A stretch of 38,410 nucleotides of DNA from Streptomyces olindensis (GTDB taxonomy: Bacteria; Actinomycetota; Actinomycetes; Streptomycetales; Streptomycetaceae), in NCBI GenBank assembly GCA_000696115.1, contig JJOH01000037.1, positions 1 to 38,410 on the forward strand. Reading direction: 5' to 3'. Positions 25,043 through 32,745 of the stretch are shown here, piece by piece. A program made the translations under genes and the position numbers. Position 1 is the stretch's first letter, and every line of letters begins with the position of its first letter. The notes under the pieces were generated by a model, which did not search any database, was not told the DNA's origin, and saw nothing but the letters and a program-made list of their open reading frames with translations.

Positions 25043-27151
25043 TCAGGCCGTGCCGACACCGTCCGTCTCACCGGCCGCGGACACCCGCTGCCCGGGTACG
25101 GCGTTCGCCAGCTCGCCCTCGGCGGCGGCCGAGACCCTTGACTCCTGGCCGACGTTGCGCGTCTCGGCCTTGATGGCGAGGTTCGCGACCGCGGTGTTGA
25201 ACTGGTCGATGGAGGTCGGCTCGTCCGGCCCCAGCAGGTACTGCTTGAGCTCCTTGCGGTCCTCGGCCAGCGGATCGGCGGCCGGGTCCCGGACCGCGTC
25301 GAGCAGCTCGCCCAGCTCGGACGCGCTGTTGGAGAGGATCACCGCGGCACGCACCGCCGTGTTGTTCCGCTTGAACTCCTCGGCGCCCACCTCCGCGGAG
25401 TCCGTGACCGCGTACGGCTTGCCGCTCGCGATGAAGTCGGAGACCACGCTGGAGATGTCCGAGACCATCGCGTCGGAGACATTGAAGCAGTCGTACAGCC
25501 GCGGCTCGGCGCCGGTGATGACGCGGTGCTCCCAGGTGGGGAAGGAACGCCAGTAGGCGTCGTTCCACTCGGCGCGCAGCCGGGCGACCTCCTCGTGCCG
25601 GGCGGCGTCGACCAGCCCGTCACGGGTGGCCTCGGCCTCGTCGCGGCCCTTGTCGCCGCCGGTGCCGACCAGCTCGGCGATGCGCGCCTCGATCCGGGCC
25701 AGCTCGGCCTTGGCCTGCGCCTGAGCTGCGCTGTCGGCGGCGAAGCGCGAGTCGGCGGCACGCTCGGCGGCGGCCTTCCGGACCAGGGCGGTGATGCGCT
25801 GGTGGGCGGCCTTGGCCTCCTTGCTGACGGTGCCGGTGAACGGGTGCGGCTTGTACAGCACCCGGACCGGTGGGTCGGCCGTGACCAGCCGGTTCACGAT
25901 GTTCTCCCCGGCGAGCACGATCGAGGTGTTGCCCGGGTTGCCGTCCCAGCCCTCCCAGGTGGGGGCATACAGGACCGTGGGGATGCGGCCGTCCGGGACA
26001 CCCTGCCAGGTCTGGATCGGGGCGAGCTGCGGGCGGCCGACCTCGACGATGTCGTCGTCCCGGACACCGACGTCGGCGATGGCGTAGCGGTCGCGGCCCG
26101 CGCGGCCGGCGGTCCACACCTCGTCGTAGACCTTGCTGAACGGGTTGACGCTGGCCAGCTTGTCGCTGTCGCCGTGGCCGATGAAGACGTGCTTCATGGT
26201 GGGCACGCGCAGCAGGTGGATGTTCTTGCCGACGTTGGCCGCGTAGAGCGCGACGCGCACCGTGGACAGGTCCAGGTTCATCAGGTGCACCCCTCCGGGC
26301 ACGCAGATGACGGGGACCGTGGTGGGCGCCAGGTTGTTCAGGATGACCCGCTCACGCAGGATGATCAGCGGCTTGGAGTCCAGGTTCTCCATGGTGTCCA
26401 GCCACATGTTGACCTGGTAGGCGGAGTCCTTCGAACCGGAGAAGTACAGGACGGTCTCCGGCTTGTACTCGCCCAGCCAGTCGTCGACGGCGGCCAGCAC
26501 GCGCTCGGCCTTCGGCGGGATCTTCCGGCCGCGCACGTACGGCACGAGCGCCAGGACGTACAGGGTGCCGAGGGCGACCGTGATACCGATGCCGACGAAG
26601 CCGATCAGGGCCGACTCGACCTGTGCGGCGACCAGGATGCCGACGACCGCCGCGAGGTCGAGGTGCAGCATCTTCTCGGCGGAGCGGTGCAGCAGCCCGC
26701 GCGGCGGGGCGTCCGGGATCCGGATCCGGGACTTCAGGTCGATGTTGCGCGTGGCGACCGGCATGCGGCGGCGGTTGCGGATCAGCTGGACCAGCGCGCC
26801 GTGCGGGGCCTGCAGACCATAGAAGGCGATGAAGCAGGCGATCGCCCCGTAGTAGATCAGGTTGTCCGCGAGGGACAGCCGGGCCAGCAGCAGCACGAGC
26901 AGCAGCTGCCGGATCAGGAAGCGGATCGACAGGCCCGCCCGGACCTTGCCGAGGCGGTTGATCAGGTAGCTGCCCTTGCGGTGCAGATAGTGGTCCGCCA
27001 GGTACGTCACGGCGGCCGCTGCCGCGAAGGCGGGGACGCTCGGGACGAGCGCGGCCAGCATGAGAGCGGGGAAGCCCGCCACCATGAGGACCGCCGCGGC
27101 CAGCTCGGCCGCGCTGCCCACCCGGGCGACGCGAATAGCGGTGGATATCAC
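25043..27151 (-). CDS. Membrane TagF-like polyol-phosphate transferase (2)
   Basis: 702 aa from a GTG at 27151. Same layout as the gene at 21453-23489: membrane-rich N-terminal 210 residues (AAELAAAVLMVAGFPALMLA, LLLVLLLARLSL, IGFVGIGITVALGTLYVLAL), then the TagF-like GT-B domain with YFSGSKDSAYQVNMWLDTME, GHGDSDK (H326), YAPTWEGWDGNPGNTSIV, LYKPHPFTG and SDISSVVSDFIASGKPYAV. Between KPHP and the DxSS motif is a 100-residue Ala/Glu/Arg-rich insertion likely to be coiled coil. Probably in one unit with the upstream cytidylyltransferase-SDR gene, which would make its donor. Confidence 0.9.
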   Translation of the reverse strand: MISTAIRVARVGSAAELAAAVLMVAGFPALMLAALVPSVPAFAAAAAVTYLADHYLHRKGSYLINRLGKVRAGLSIRFLIRQLLLVLLLARLSLADNLIYYGAIACFIAFYGLQAPHGALVQLIRNRRRMPVATRNIDLKSRIRIPDAPPRGLLHRSAEKMLHLDLAAVVGILVAAQVESALIGFVGIGITVALGTLYVLALVPYVRGRKIPPKAERVLAAVDDWLGEYKPETVLYFSGSKDSAYQVNMWLDTMENLDSKPLIILRERVILNNLAPTTVPVICVPGGVHLMNLDLSTVRVALYAANVGKNIHLLRVPTMKHVFIGHGDSDKLASVNPFSKVYDEVWTAGRAGRDRYAIADVGVRDDDIVEVGRPQLAPIQTWQGVPDGRIPTVLYAPTWEGWDGNPGNTSIVLAGENIVNRLVTADPPVRVLYKPHPFTGTVSKEAKAAHQRITALVRKAAAERAADSRFAADSAAQAQAKAELARIEARIAELVGTGGDKGRDEAEATRDGLVDAARHEEVARLRAEWNDAYWRSFPTWEHRVITGAEPRLYDCFNVSDAMVSDISSVVSDFIASGKPYAVTDSAEVGAEEFKRNNTAVRAAVILSNSASELGELLDAVRDPAADPLAEDRKELKQYLLGPDEPTSIDQFNTAVANLAIKAETRNVGQESRVSAAAEGELANAVPGQRVSAAGETDGVGTA

Positions 27152-27232
27152 GGAGAAACCTGCTCTTGGGAGGGGTGTGCCGGTCTTGTTCTGAAATGCG
27201 GCTGGTCTGTGAATATTCGCGAGACTGTATGG

Positions 27233-27297
27233 ATTCAGGCCCCTGCGAACACTCCTGTTGACGAACCCCGTTAACAGGAGGGCGCAGAGGCCTGAAT
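27233..27297. repeat. 65-base imperfect hairpin upstream of TagF-like gene 2
   Basis: Arms pair in three blocks: ATTCAGGCC/GGCCTGAAT, CTGCG/CGCAG and CTCCTGTT/AACAGGAG, with small bulges and a 10-base loop. It fills most of the AT-rich 172-base gap between the cytidylyltransferase-SDR gene and the TagF-like gene. It may be a terminator, an mRNA-stabilising element or the remnant of a small mobile repeat. Confidence 0.75.
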
Positions 27298-27323
27298 TAC
27301 TGAAGTCTATTTGGCGTCAATTA

Positions 27324-28820
27324 TTACACGCCGTCCTGCCGGTCCAGCACCGAGGCCAGCGCCTGCTCGAAGCCGGAGGCGCGGGCCGCACCGGCGGTCG
27401 GGTCCTGCTGGCGGACGTCGATGACGTGTCCGGTCAGCTCGGACAGCAGCACGTCGAGCGAGGTGCGGGCCACGGCCTCGGAGGACAGCAGGGAGCCCGC
27501 CGGCTCCTGGCCGAAAGCCTTGGTGCGCATCGGGGTGGCCGTGCGCTCGGGGTTGATGCAGTTGACGCGGACGCCGTCACCGGCCCACTCGTCGGACAGG
27601 GCCTGGGTGAGGTTCACCATCGCGGCCTTGGTCGAGGAGTACAGGCTGTACTCGGCGCGGCCGCGGGTGTAGCTGCTGGAGGTGTAGAGGAGCAGCTGGC
27701 CCTTGGTCTCGGACAGGTACTTGTACGACGAACGGGCGATCTGCACCGGGGCCAGGTAGTTGACCTTCAGCGCCTCCTCGATGGTGGCGTTGTCGGTCTC
27801 GGCGAGCTTGCCGATGCGCAGCACGCCGGCGGTGTTCACCACGTAGTCGATCCGGCCGGTCTCGGCGTACGCCTTGGACAGCGCGTCGTCGACCTCCTCC
27901 GGGTTCTCCACGTGGGTGCCGGTGGTGGAGCGGCCCAAGGCGTAGACCGTGGCGCCGTAGGACTCGGCGAGCTCGGCGATGTCCTTGCCGATGCCGTAGG
28001 AGCCGCCGAAGACGACGACCGTCTTGCCGGTCAGCAGCTCACGGTAGGCCTCCTCCGAGACCTGCTCGGGCGCGGCCGTGGAGGCCAGCTGGAAGAGCTT
28101 GTCGGCGATGAAGACGTCGACGGGCTGGGTGACCTTCATGTTGTACTCGTCACCCGCGACGACGTGGATCGGCACGTCGGGCAGGTACTTGAGCACCACG
28201 GAGCAGTCGTCGGTGGCCTGGAAGTTGGGGTCGCCGGACGCGACCTCGTAGGCCCGCTTGATCGTGGACAGCTTGAAGGCCTGCGGGGTCTGGCCGCGGC
28301 GCAGCCGGGAGCGGTCCGGGATCTCGGTGATGAACTCGCCGTCCTCGCCGTGCGTGCGCGTGACGATGATGGTGTCCGCGGACGGGATGGCGACGTCGAC
28401 CGCCTGGTAGCGCTCCAGCGCCGCGACGCAGTCGTCGATGACGCGCTGCGACAGCAGGGGGCGCACGGCGTCGTGGAAGAGGACGTTGACGTCCTCGCCC
28501 TCGGCCAGGCCCTCGCCCAGGGCGGAGATGGCGCGCTCGGTGGTCTCGTTCCGCGTGGAGCCGCCCTCGATGATCTTCGAGACCTTCTTGAATCCGGCCT
28601 TCGCGACAATCTTCTCGACATCGGGCACGTAGCCCGGCGCCATCAGCACGATGACGTCGTCGATCGAGTCGGCGTTCTCGAAGGTGGTCAGCGTGTGCTC
28701 GATGACTGCCTTGCCGGCGATCTTCAGCAGCTGCTTGGGGATCGACAGACCCACCCGCTGACCGGTGCCACCGGCCAGGATCACTGCGGTGGTACGGGGC
28801 TTGGCTATGTGCTGGGACAC
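27324..28820 (-). CDS. Cytidylyltransferase-SDR fusion (CDP-polyol synthase)
   Basis: 498 aa from the GTG at 28820 (VSQHIAKPRT). N-terminal IspD/TarI-like cytidylyltransferase: AVILAGGTGQRVG (12-24), KQLLKIAGK, FHDAVRPLL (115-123), RRGQTPQAF (174-182). C-terminal short-chain dehydrogenase: VVVFGGSYGIGKDIAEL (268-284), NTAG (329-332), SSSYTRG and YSSTK with Y394/K398. This order matches Haemophilus Bcs1/Acs1, which reduce ribulose-5-phosphate and make CDP-ribitol, whereas Gram-positive TarI and TarJ are separate and TarJ is a zinc MDR enzyme. It likely supplies CDP-ribitol or a similar CDP-polyol to the TagF-like enzymes. It ends in TAA, uncommon here. Confidence 0.88.
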   Translation of the reverse strand: MSQHIAKPRTTAVILAGGTGQRVGLSIPKQLLKIAGKAVIEHTLTTFENADSIDDVIVLMAPGYVPDVEKIVAKAGFKKVSKIIEGGSTRNETTERAISALGEGLAEGEDVNVLFHDAVRPLLSQRVIDDCVAALERYQAVDVAIPSADTIIVTRTHGEDGEFITEIPDRSRLRRGQTPQAFKLSTIKRAYEVASGDPNFQATDDCSVVLKYLPDVPIHVVAGDEYNMKVTQPVDVFIADKLFQLASTAAPEQVSEEAYRELLTGKTVVVFGGSYGIGKDIAELAESYGATVYALGRSTTGTHVENPEEVDDALSKAYAETGRIDYVVNTAGVLRIGKLAETDNATIEEALKVNYLAPVQIARSSYKYLSETKGQLLLYTSSSYTRGRAEYSLYSSTKAAMVNLTQALSDEWAGDGVRVNCINPERTATPMRTKAFGQEPAGSLLSSEAVARTSLDVLLSELTGHVIDVRQQDPTAGAARASGFEQALASVLDRQDGV

Positions 28821-29341
28821 AGGTGACCTACCTTGGGGCGACAGGGAACTTGGAAATGGTCCCACTTGTGGTTACCGCAGTGCAAGGTGAGCGACCTCCG
28901 CCGCATATGTGCGCGCAACCTGCCATTCACCTCTCACTCCTGGTGATTGGTGAGACGGTTCCGTGGACGTGCGCGAAATGCGCTGTGAGTAACTCCACAG
29001 GAGCGCAGCGGCGTCGGAGTCGCCTGCGGCAGCGGTGACCCAGGACCTTCGCGAGTTCCTTGGACGACGTCCGGTGCACGGTACGCGCTTTGACGGCCTC
29101 CCGCGCACCGCGCCCGGCGCCGGAGGCGGCACGGACCAGGCCCCGGTGTGCGGATCTTCACGCCCCGGGACGGGGGACTGCACGCGTTCTTCATGAACCC
29201 GATCGCGAATAGGGCGCGCCCCGCGGCTCATTGCCGCGGAATTCCCGGTCAAGATTCCGCAGCAATTCGGTCTCGGCGAGAGCAATACGCCTCAGGAGCG
29301 GGTCGGACTTCTCACACGGCTCGCCCGTCGCGCACGGCGAA
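28821..29341. other. Gene-free stretch with a 13-bp inverted repeat
   Basis: About 520 bases with no convincing gene; a 137-codon minus-strand frame (28872-29285) is Arg/Pro/Ser-biased and has no clear ribosome site. The left part must hold the promoter of the cytidylyltransferase-SDR gene. At 29230-29266 ATTGCCGCGGAAT and ATTCCGCAGCAAT form a 13-bp hairpin with one mismatch and an 11-base loop; its role is unclear. Confidence 0.5.
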
Positions 29342-29371
29342 GAGCCCGGGACTCCGAGGAGTCCCGGGCTC
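29342..29371 (-). terminator. 14-bp terminator after the phoD-like gene
   Basis: GAGCCCGGGACTCC and complement with a 2-base turn, 21 bases past the stop of the phoD-like gene. Confidence 0.8.
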
Positions 29372-29392
29372 ACCGGTGGGTCGTGGGCCGGG

Positions 29393-30943
29393 TCAGACGA
29401 CCTCGACGCCCGGACGGCCCGCCTCGACCCGCAGGCGGGCCAGGGTGCTCGGCGTCGCCGTCGGCTGCCGCACCGTGTCGACCACCCTCACCTGCGCGTC
29501 GATCCCGGCCCGGCGGATGTCGAAGAGGTGGTAGCCGCGGTGCGCGTCGAGCAGCTTCCAGTGCGGGTTGTCGGGCCGCCGCGGGTCCCACTCCCTGCGG
29601 AAGGCCGCCTGGTCCTGGTCGCCGTTGCTGGAGATGGAGGTGCCGACGAACTCGGCGCCGACGACCGCGGAGTCCGGGTCGGCGTAGTCCTCCTTGAGGT
29701 CGCTGATCATCGTCAGGTGCCGGTCGCCGGAGAGCACCACCGGGTTGCGGACCTGCTTGAACTCCTCCATGAACCGGTTGCGTTCCGCCTGGTAGCCGTC
29801 CCAGGCGTCGTAGAACCAGAGCTTGCCCTCGCCGACCTTGAGGTCCGTCTCGGCCATCATGATCTGGGAGGCGATGAGGTTCCAGCGGGCGGGCGAGTCC
29901 TGGAGCCCGTTCAGCAGCCACTGCTTCTGCCGCGCGCCGAGCATGGTCAGCGACGGGTCCTGGGCGCCTTCCTGGCTGGTCGCCTGGTCGCTGCGGTACT
30001 GGCGGGTGTCCAGGACGTTGAGACGGGCCAGGCGGCCGAACTCCAGGCGGCGGTACATCCGGATGTGGGGGCCGTTCGGGACGGCGGTGGCGCGCACCGG
30101 CATGTGCTCGTAGAACGCCTGGTAGGCCGCGGTCAGGCGGGCCACGAACGCGTCGTGCGGCTGCTTGTCGGGGTCCTGCGGGATCTCGCCGGCGAAGTCG
30201 TTGTCCACCTCGTGGTCGTCGAACGTCACCACGAACGGCGCGTTCGCGTGCATCGCCGCGAGGTCCGGGTCGGTGCGGTACTGGGCGTACCGGTTGCGGT
30301 ACTGGACGAGGCTGAACGGCTCACCGGTGCCCTCGTGCCGCCGCAGGGCCGTCGCCGAGGGCGTGGACTCGTAGATGTAGTCGCCGACGAAGACCACGAC
30401 GTCCGGGTCCTGGTCCAGCATGTCGGCGTACGGCGTGAAATAGCCGTGCTGCCAGTTCTGGCAGGAGGCCAGCGCCATGCGCAGGGAGCCACCGGAGCTG
30501 TAGGGGTGGGGCGCGGTGCGGGTGCGGCCGGTGGGCGAGAGCTGTCCACTGGTGCGGAAGCGGTACCAGTAGGTACGGTCCGCGCGCAGTCCGCGTACGT
30601 CCACGTGAACGCTGTGCCCGTACTCGGGCCGGGCCTGGGCGGTGCCCCGGCGGACGAGCTTTCTGAACCGGGAGTCCTCCGCGACCTGCCACTCCACCGG
30701 CACCACGCGGTCGGGCATACCGCCGCCGTTCAGCGGGTCCGGGGCGAGCCGGGTCCACAGCACGACGCCGTCCGGCAGCGGGTCCCCGGAGGCGACGCCG
30801 AGGCTGAACACCCCGTCGGGCAGCGGCGTCTCGGCCGCGTGGGCGGCGGCCGGAACCCACAGCTGGGCGGAGGCCGCGGCGCCGAGCACCGCGGCACCGG
30901 CGGTCAGAAAGCGGCGTCGGTCGGGGGATACTGCTCCGGTCAT
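29393..30943 (-). CDS. phoD: PhoD-type alkaline phosphatase/phosphodiesterase, Tat-exported
   Basis: 516 aa; AAGGGAG precedes the ATG. Twin-arginine signal SPDRRRFLTAG (6-16) with a likely AHA cleavage near 35. An N-terminal PhoD fibronectin-like domain (FSLGVASGDPLPDGVVLWTR) is followed by the metallophosphoesterase core: ASCQNW, VVFVGDYIYE, FDDHEVDNDF, NVLDTRQYRSDQ, SQIMMAE and LSGDRHL. PhoD of Bacillus subtilis cleaves wall teichoic acid phosphodiesters during phosphate starvation; here it lies beside polymer synthesis genes, so turnover of the same anionic polymer is a fair inference. A single GTTCACG unit at 31024-31030 is not enough to call a PHO box. Confidence 0.93.
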   Translation of the reverse strand: MTGAVSPDRRRFLTAGAAVLGAAASAQLWVPAAAHAAETPLPDGVFSLGVASGDPLPDGVVLWTRLAPDPLNGGGMPDRVVPVEWQVAEDSRFRKLVRRGTAQARPEYGHSVHVDVRGLRADRTYWYRFRTSGQLSPTGRTRTAPHPYSSGGSLRMALASCQNWQHGYFTPYADMLDQDPDVVVFVGDYIYESTPSATALRRHEGTGEPFSLVQYRNRYAQYRTDPDLAAMHANAPFVVTFDDHEVDNDFAGEIPQDPDKQPHDAFVARLTAAYQAFYEHMPVRATAVPNGPHIRMYRRLEFGRLARLNVLDTRQYRSDQATSQEGAQDPSLTMLGARQKQWLLNGLQDSPARWNLIASQIMMAETDLKVGEGKLWFYDAWDGYQAERNRFMEEFKQVRNPVVLSGDRHLTMISDLKEDYADPDSAVVGAEFVGTSISSNGDQDQAAFRREWDPRRPDNPHWKLLDAHRGYHLFDIRRAGIDAQVRVVDTVRQPTATPSTLARLRVEAGRPGVEVV

Positions 30944-31050
30944 CGGCTGACTCCCTTACCTCGCTGGCCACTTGGACACTGGGAAGCTTCACGCTCGCGG
31001 GCGGTCCGCCCGCTGAACGCCGGGGTTCACGTACATGACAACTAGGCAGA

Positions 31051-31102
31051 CAAAAGGAGACCCGCCGCCAGCGCTGGAACAAGCCTTTACCGGGGCGGGT
31101 CT
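31051..31102 (-). terminator. Terminator after the FG-GAP gene
   Basis: AGACCCGCC/GGCGGGTCT stem (9 bp) with a long GC-rich loop, followed on the minus strand by CCTTTTG; begins 10 bases after the stop. Confidence 0.8.
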
Positions 31103-31111
31103 GACGGGTGA

Positions 31112-32605
31112 TCAGTAAGCGAAACCGGTGCCCAGCCGGGCACCTGAGGCGGTCGTACCGAGGAGCGTGTTGCCGAAGGCCGTGGTGCCGTTGGGGCTCA
31201 CGACGGTCGTGGGGCCGGACCTGAAGTACCAGACGGACCCGGCGTTGCCGTTCTCCCCCGGCGCGCCGGCGGCCAGGTCGGCCAGGCCGTCGCCGTTCGC
31301 GTCCGCGAGGTGCACGGCCTTGCCGAACGCGTCGGCCGTCTCGGCGGCGCCCGGCACGTTGGGCGTGTTCTGCGTGACCACCTGGGCCCCACTGCCGGTG
31401 AGCCCGTCCGCGGTGCCGCGCAGGACGACGACCGCGCCCGCGCCGGACACGGTGCCCAGGTCCTCGCCGGGCAGGCCGGTCACCACGTCCGGGTGGCCGT
31501 CGCCGGTGACGTCGGCGACCTGGACGTCCGTCCCGAAGCCGTCGCCGCGCTCGGCGGAGCCGGGCACGCCGGGGCTGTCCTGGTTGAGGTACCTGGCCCT
31601 GGTGCCGTCGGCCCCGTCCGCGCCGCCCGGTATCCAGGTGATCCGCCCGCCCTTGGCCGCGGGGGTGTCGAGGTCGCTGTCGTACCCGTCGACGGCCCGG
31701 CCGACCACGATGTCGTCGTAGCCGTCCCGGTCGATGTCCCCGATGTCGAGGTTCTCGCCGCCCTGGAGCCGATAGCCGTCGTCGCCCCGCACGGTGGTGT
31801 ACGGGGAGAGCCCCTGCCTGCCGCCCGGCCAGTACACGACCCGGCGGGCGTCGTACTCGTCGCCGTCGTTCTCGGTGGCGGCGACGTCGGTGATCCCGTC
31901 GCCGTTGATGTCACCGGCGGCCAGGTCGAGGACGCGGCTGTCGAACTCGTCCCGCACGATCTGCTCGCCGGCGTCCGAGGAACCGTCGCGGGAGAACGGG
32001 CCGTTCAGCACGCGCAGGTTGAACTGGTTCTCCACGGTCACAAGGTCCTCGGCACCGTCGCCGTTCACATCGCCGACGGTCAGCCGCCCCTGGGCGCCGA
32101 GCCCGTCGTAGGCCTTCCCGGTGGCCAGGACGGCACCGCCGGACAAGCCCTTCGGGCCGCCCCACAGGACCTCGACGAGCCCGGACTCGGCGCCGCCGTC
32201 GGCGGTGTCCTCCCGGCCCACGCCGACGACCAGGTCCGCGTACCCGTCGCGGTCGAGATCGGCGGTGGTGAGCGCGCTGCCGAAGGCGTCGTCGGCCTCG
32301 GGGCTGCCGGGCACACCGGCCGTGCTCTGGCTGAGGACCTGCCGCGTGGTGACGTTCAGCCCGTTCGCGGAGCCGTAGACGATGGCGACGTAACCGGCTC
32401 CCGCCTTGCCGCCGACGGTCGCGCTCGGGGCGGCCACCGCGAGGTCGGGGTGGCCGTCGCCGTTGAAGTCGTCGTGGAGCTTCGCCGCGGTGGACGCGGC
32501 GGCGGGCTCGGCGTGCGCGACCACCGGGGTGGTGACGGCCGCGACGACGGCGACGGCCGCCGCGACCGTTCGGCCGAGCCTGCGCTTGCTCATGGACTGG
32601 GGCAC
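31112..32605 (-). CDS. Secreted FG-GAP (integrin-like) repeat protein
   Basis: 497 aa from a GTG with GGAG 5 bases upstream; an internal ATG four codons later is less well placed. Sec signal peptide (KRRLGR, then AAAVAVVAAVTTPVVAHA, cleavage near 31). The rest is a beta-propeller of about seven FG-GAP repeats, each with a calcium-binding DxNxDG or DxDxDG loop: DFNGDGHPDLAV, DLDRDGYADLVV, DVNGDGAEDLVT, DINGDGITDVAA, DIDRDGYDDIVV, DVTGDGHPDVVT and DANGDGLADLAA. Function unknown; such propellers bind ligands or surfaces. Adjacent to phoD and the polymer genes, so it may sit on the wall. Confidence 0.93.
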   Translation of the reverse strand: MPQSMSKRRLGRTVAAAVAVVAAVTTPVVAHAEPAAASTAAKLHDDFNGDGHPDLAVAAPSATVGGKAGAGYVAIVYGSANGLNVTTRQVLSQSTAGVPGSPEADDAFGSALTTADLDRDGYADLVVGVGREDTADGGAESGLVEVLWGGPKGLSGGAVLATGKAYDGLGAQGRLTVGDVNGDGAEDLVTVENQFNLRVLNGPFSRDGSSDAGEQIVRDEFDSRVLDLAAGDINGDGITDVAATENDGDEYDARRVVYWPGGRQGLSPYTTVRGDDGYRLQGGENLDIGDIDRDGYDDIVVGRAVDGYDSDLDTPAAKGGRITWIPGGADGADGTRARYLNQDSPGVPGSAERGDGFGTDVQVADVTGDGHPDVVTGLPGEDLGTVSGAGAVVVLRGTADGLTGSGAQVVTQNTPNVPGAAETADAFGKAVHLADANGDGLADLAAGAPGENGNAGSVWYFRSGPTTVVSPNGTTAFGNTLLGTTASGARLGTGFAY

Positions 32606-32745
32606 GTGAACTCCGATGATCCGCTGGGCAGTTGCCGCGCCAAGCGGAACAAGATCCGCTCAGCGCCGCCCAGTACGACTCACCGCACGGCGACTTGGTT
32701 GCCCCGAAGTCCGTTGCGCGTTTGCTTCCCGTTAACCCGGGACGC

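Noticed and set aside
28872..29285. 137-codon minus-strand frame in the gap upstream of the cytidylyltransferase-SDR gene
   Set aside because: Composition is Arg/Pro/Ser-biased as in chance GC-rich frames, no clear ribosome site, no motif, and it runs across the 29230-29266 hairpin.
29148..29534. 128-codon plus-strand frame starting MRIFTPRDGGLHAFF
   Set aside because: The first residues look protein-like, but the frame then crosses the phoD terminator and overlaps the phoD-like gene antisense; no family resemblance beyond a few residues.
31021..31045. PHO box upstream of the phoD-like gene
   Set aside because: Only one GTTCACG-like unit is visible; a second well-spaced repeat, needed for PhoP binding, is not convincing.
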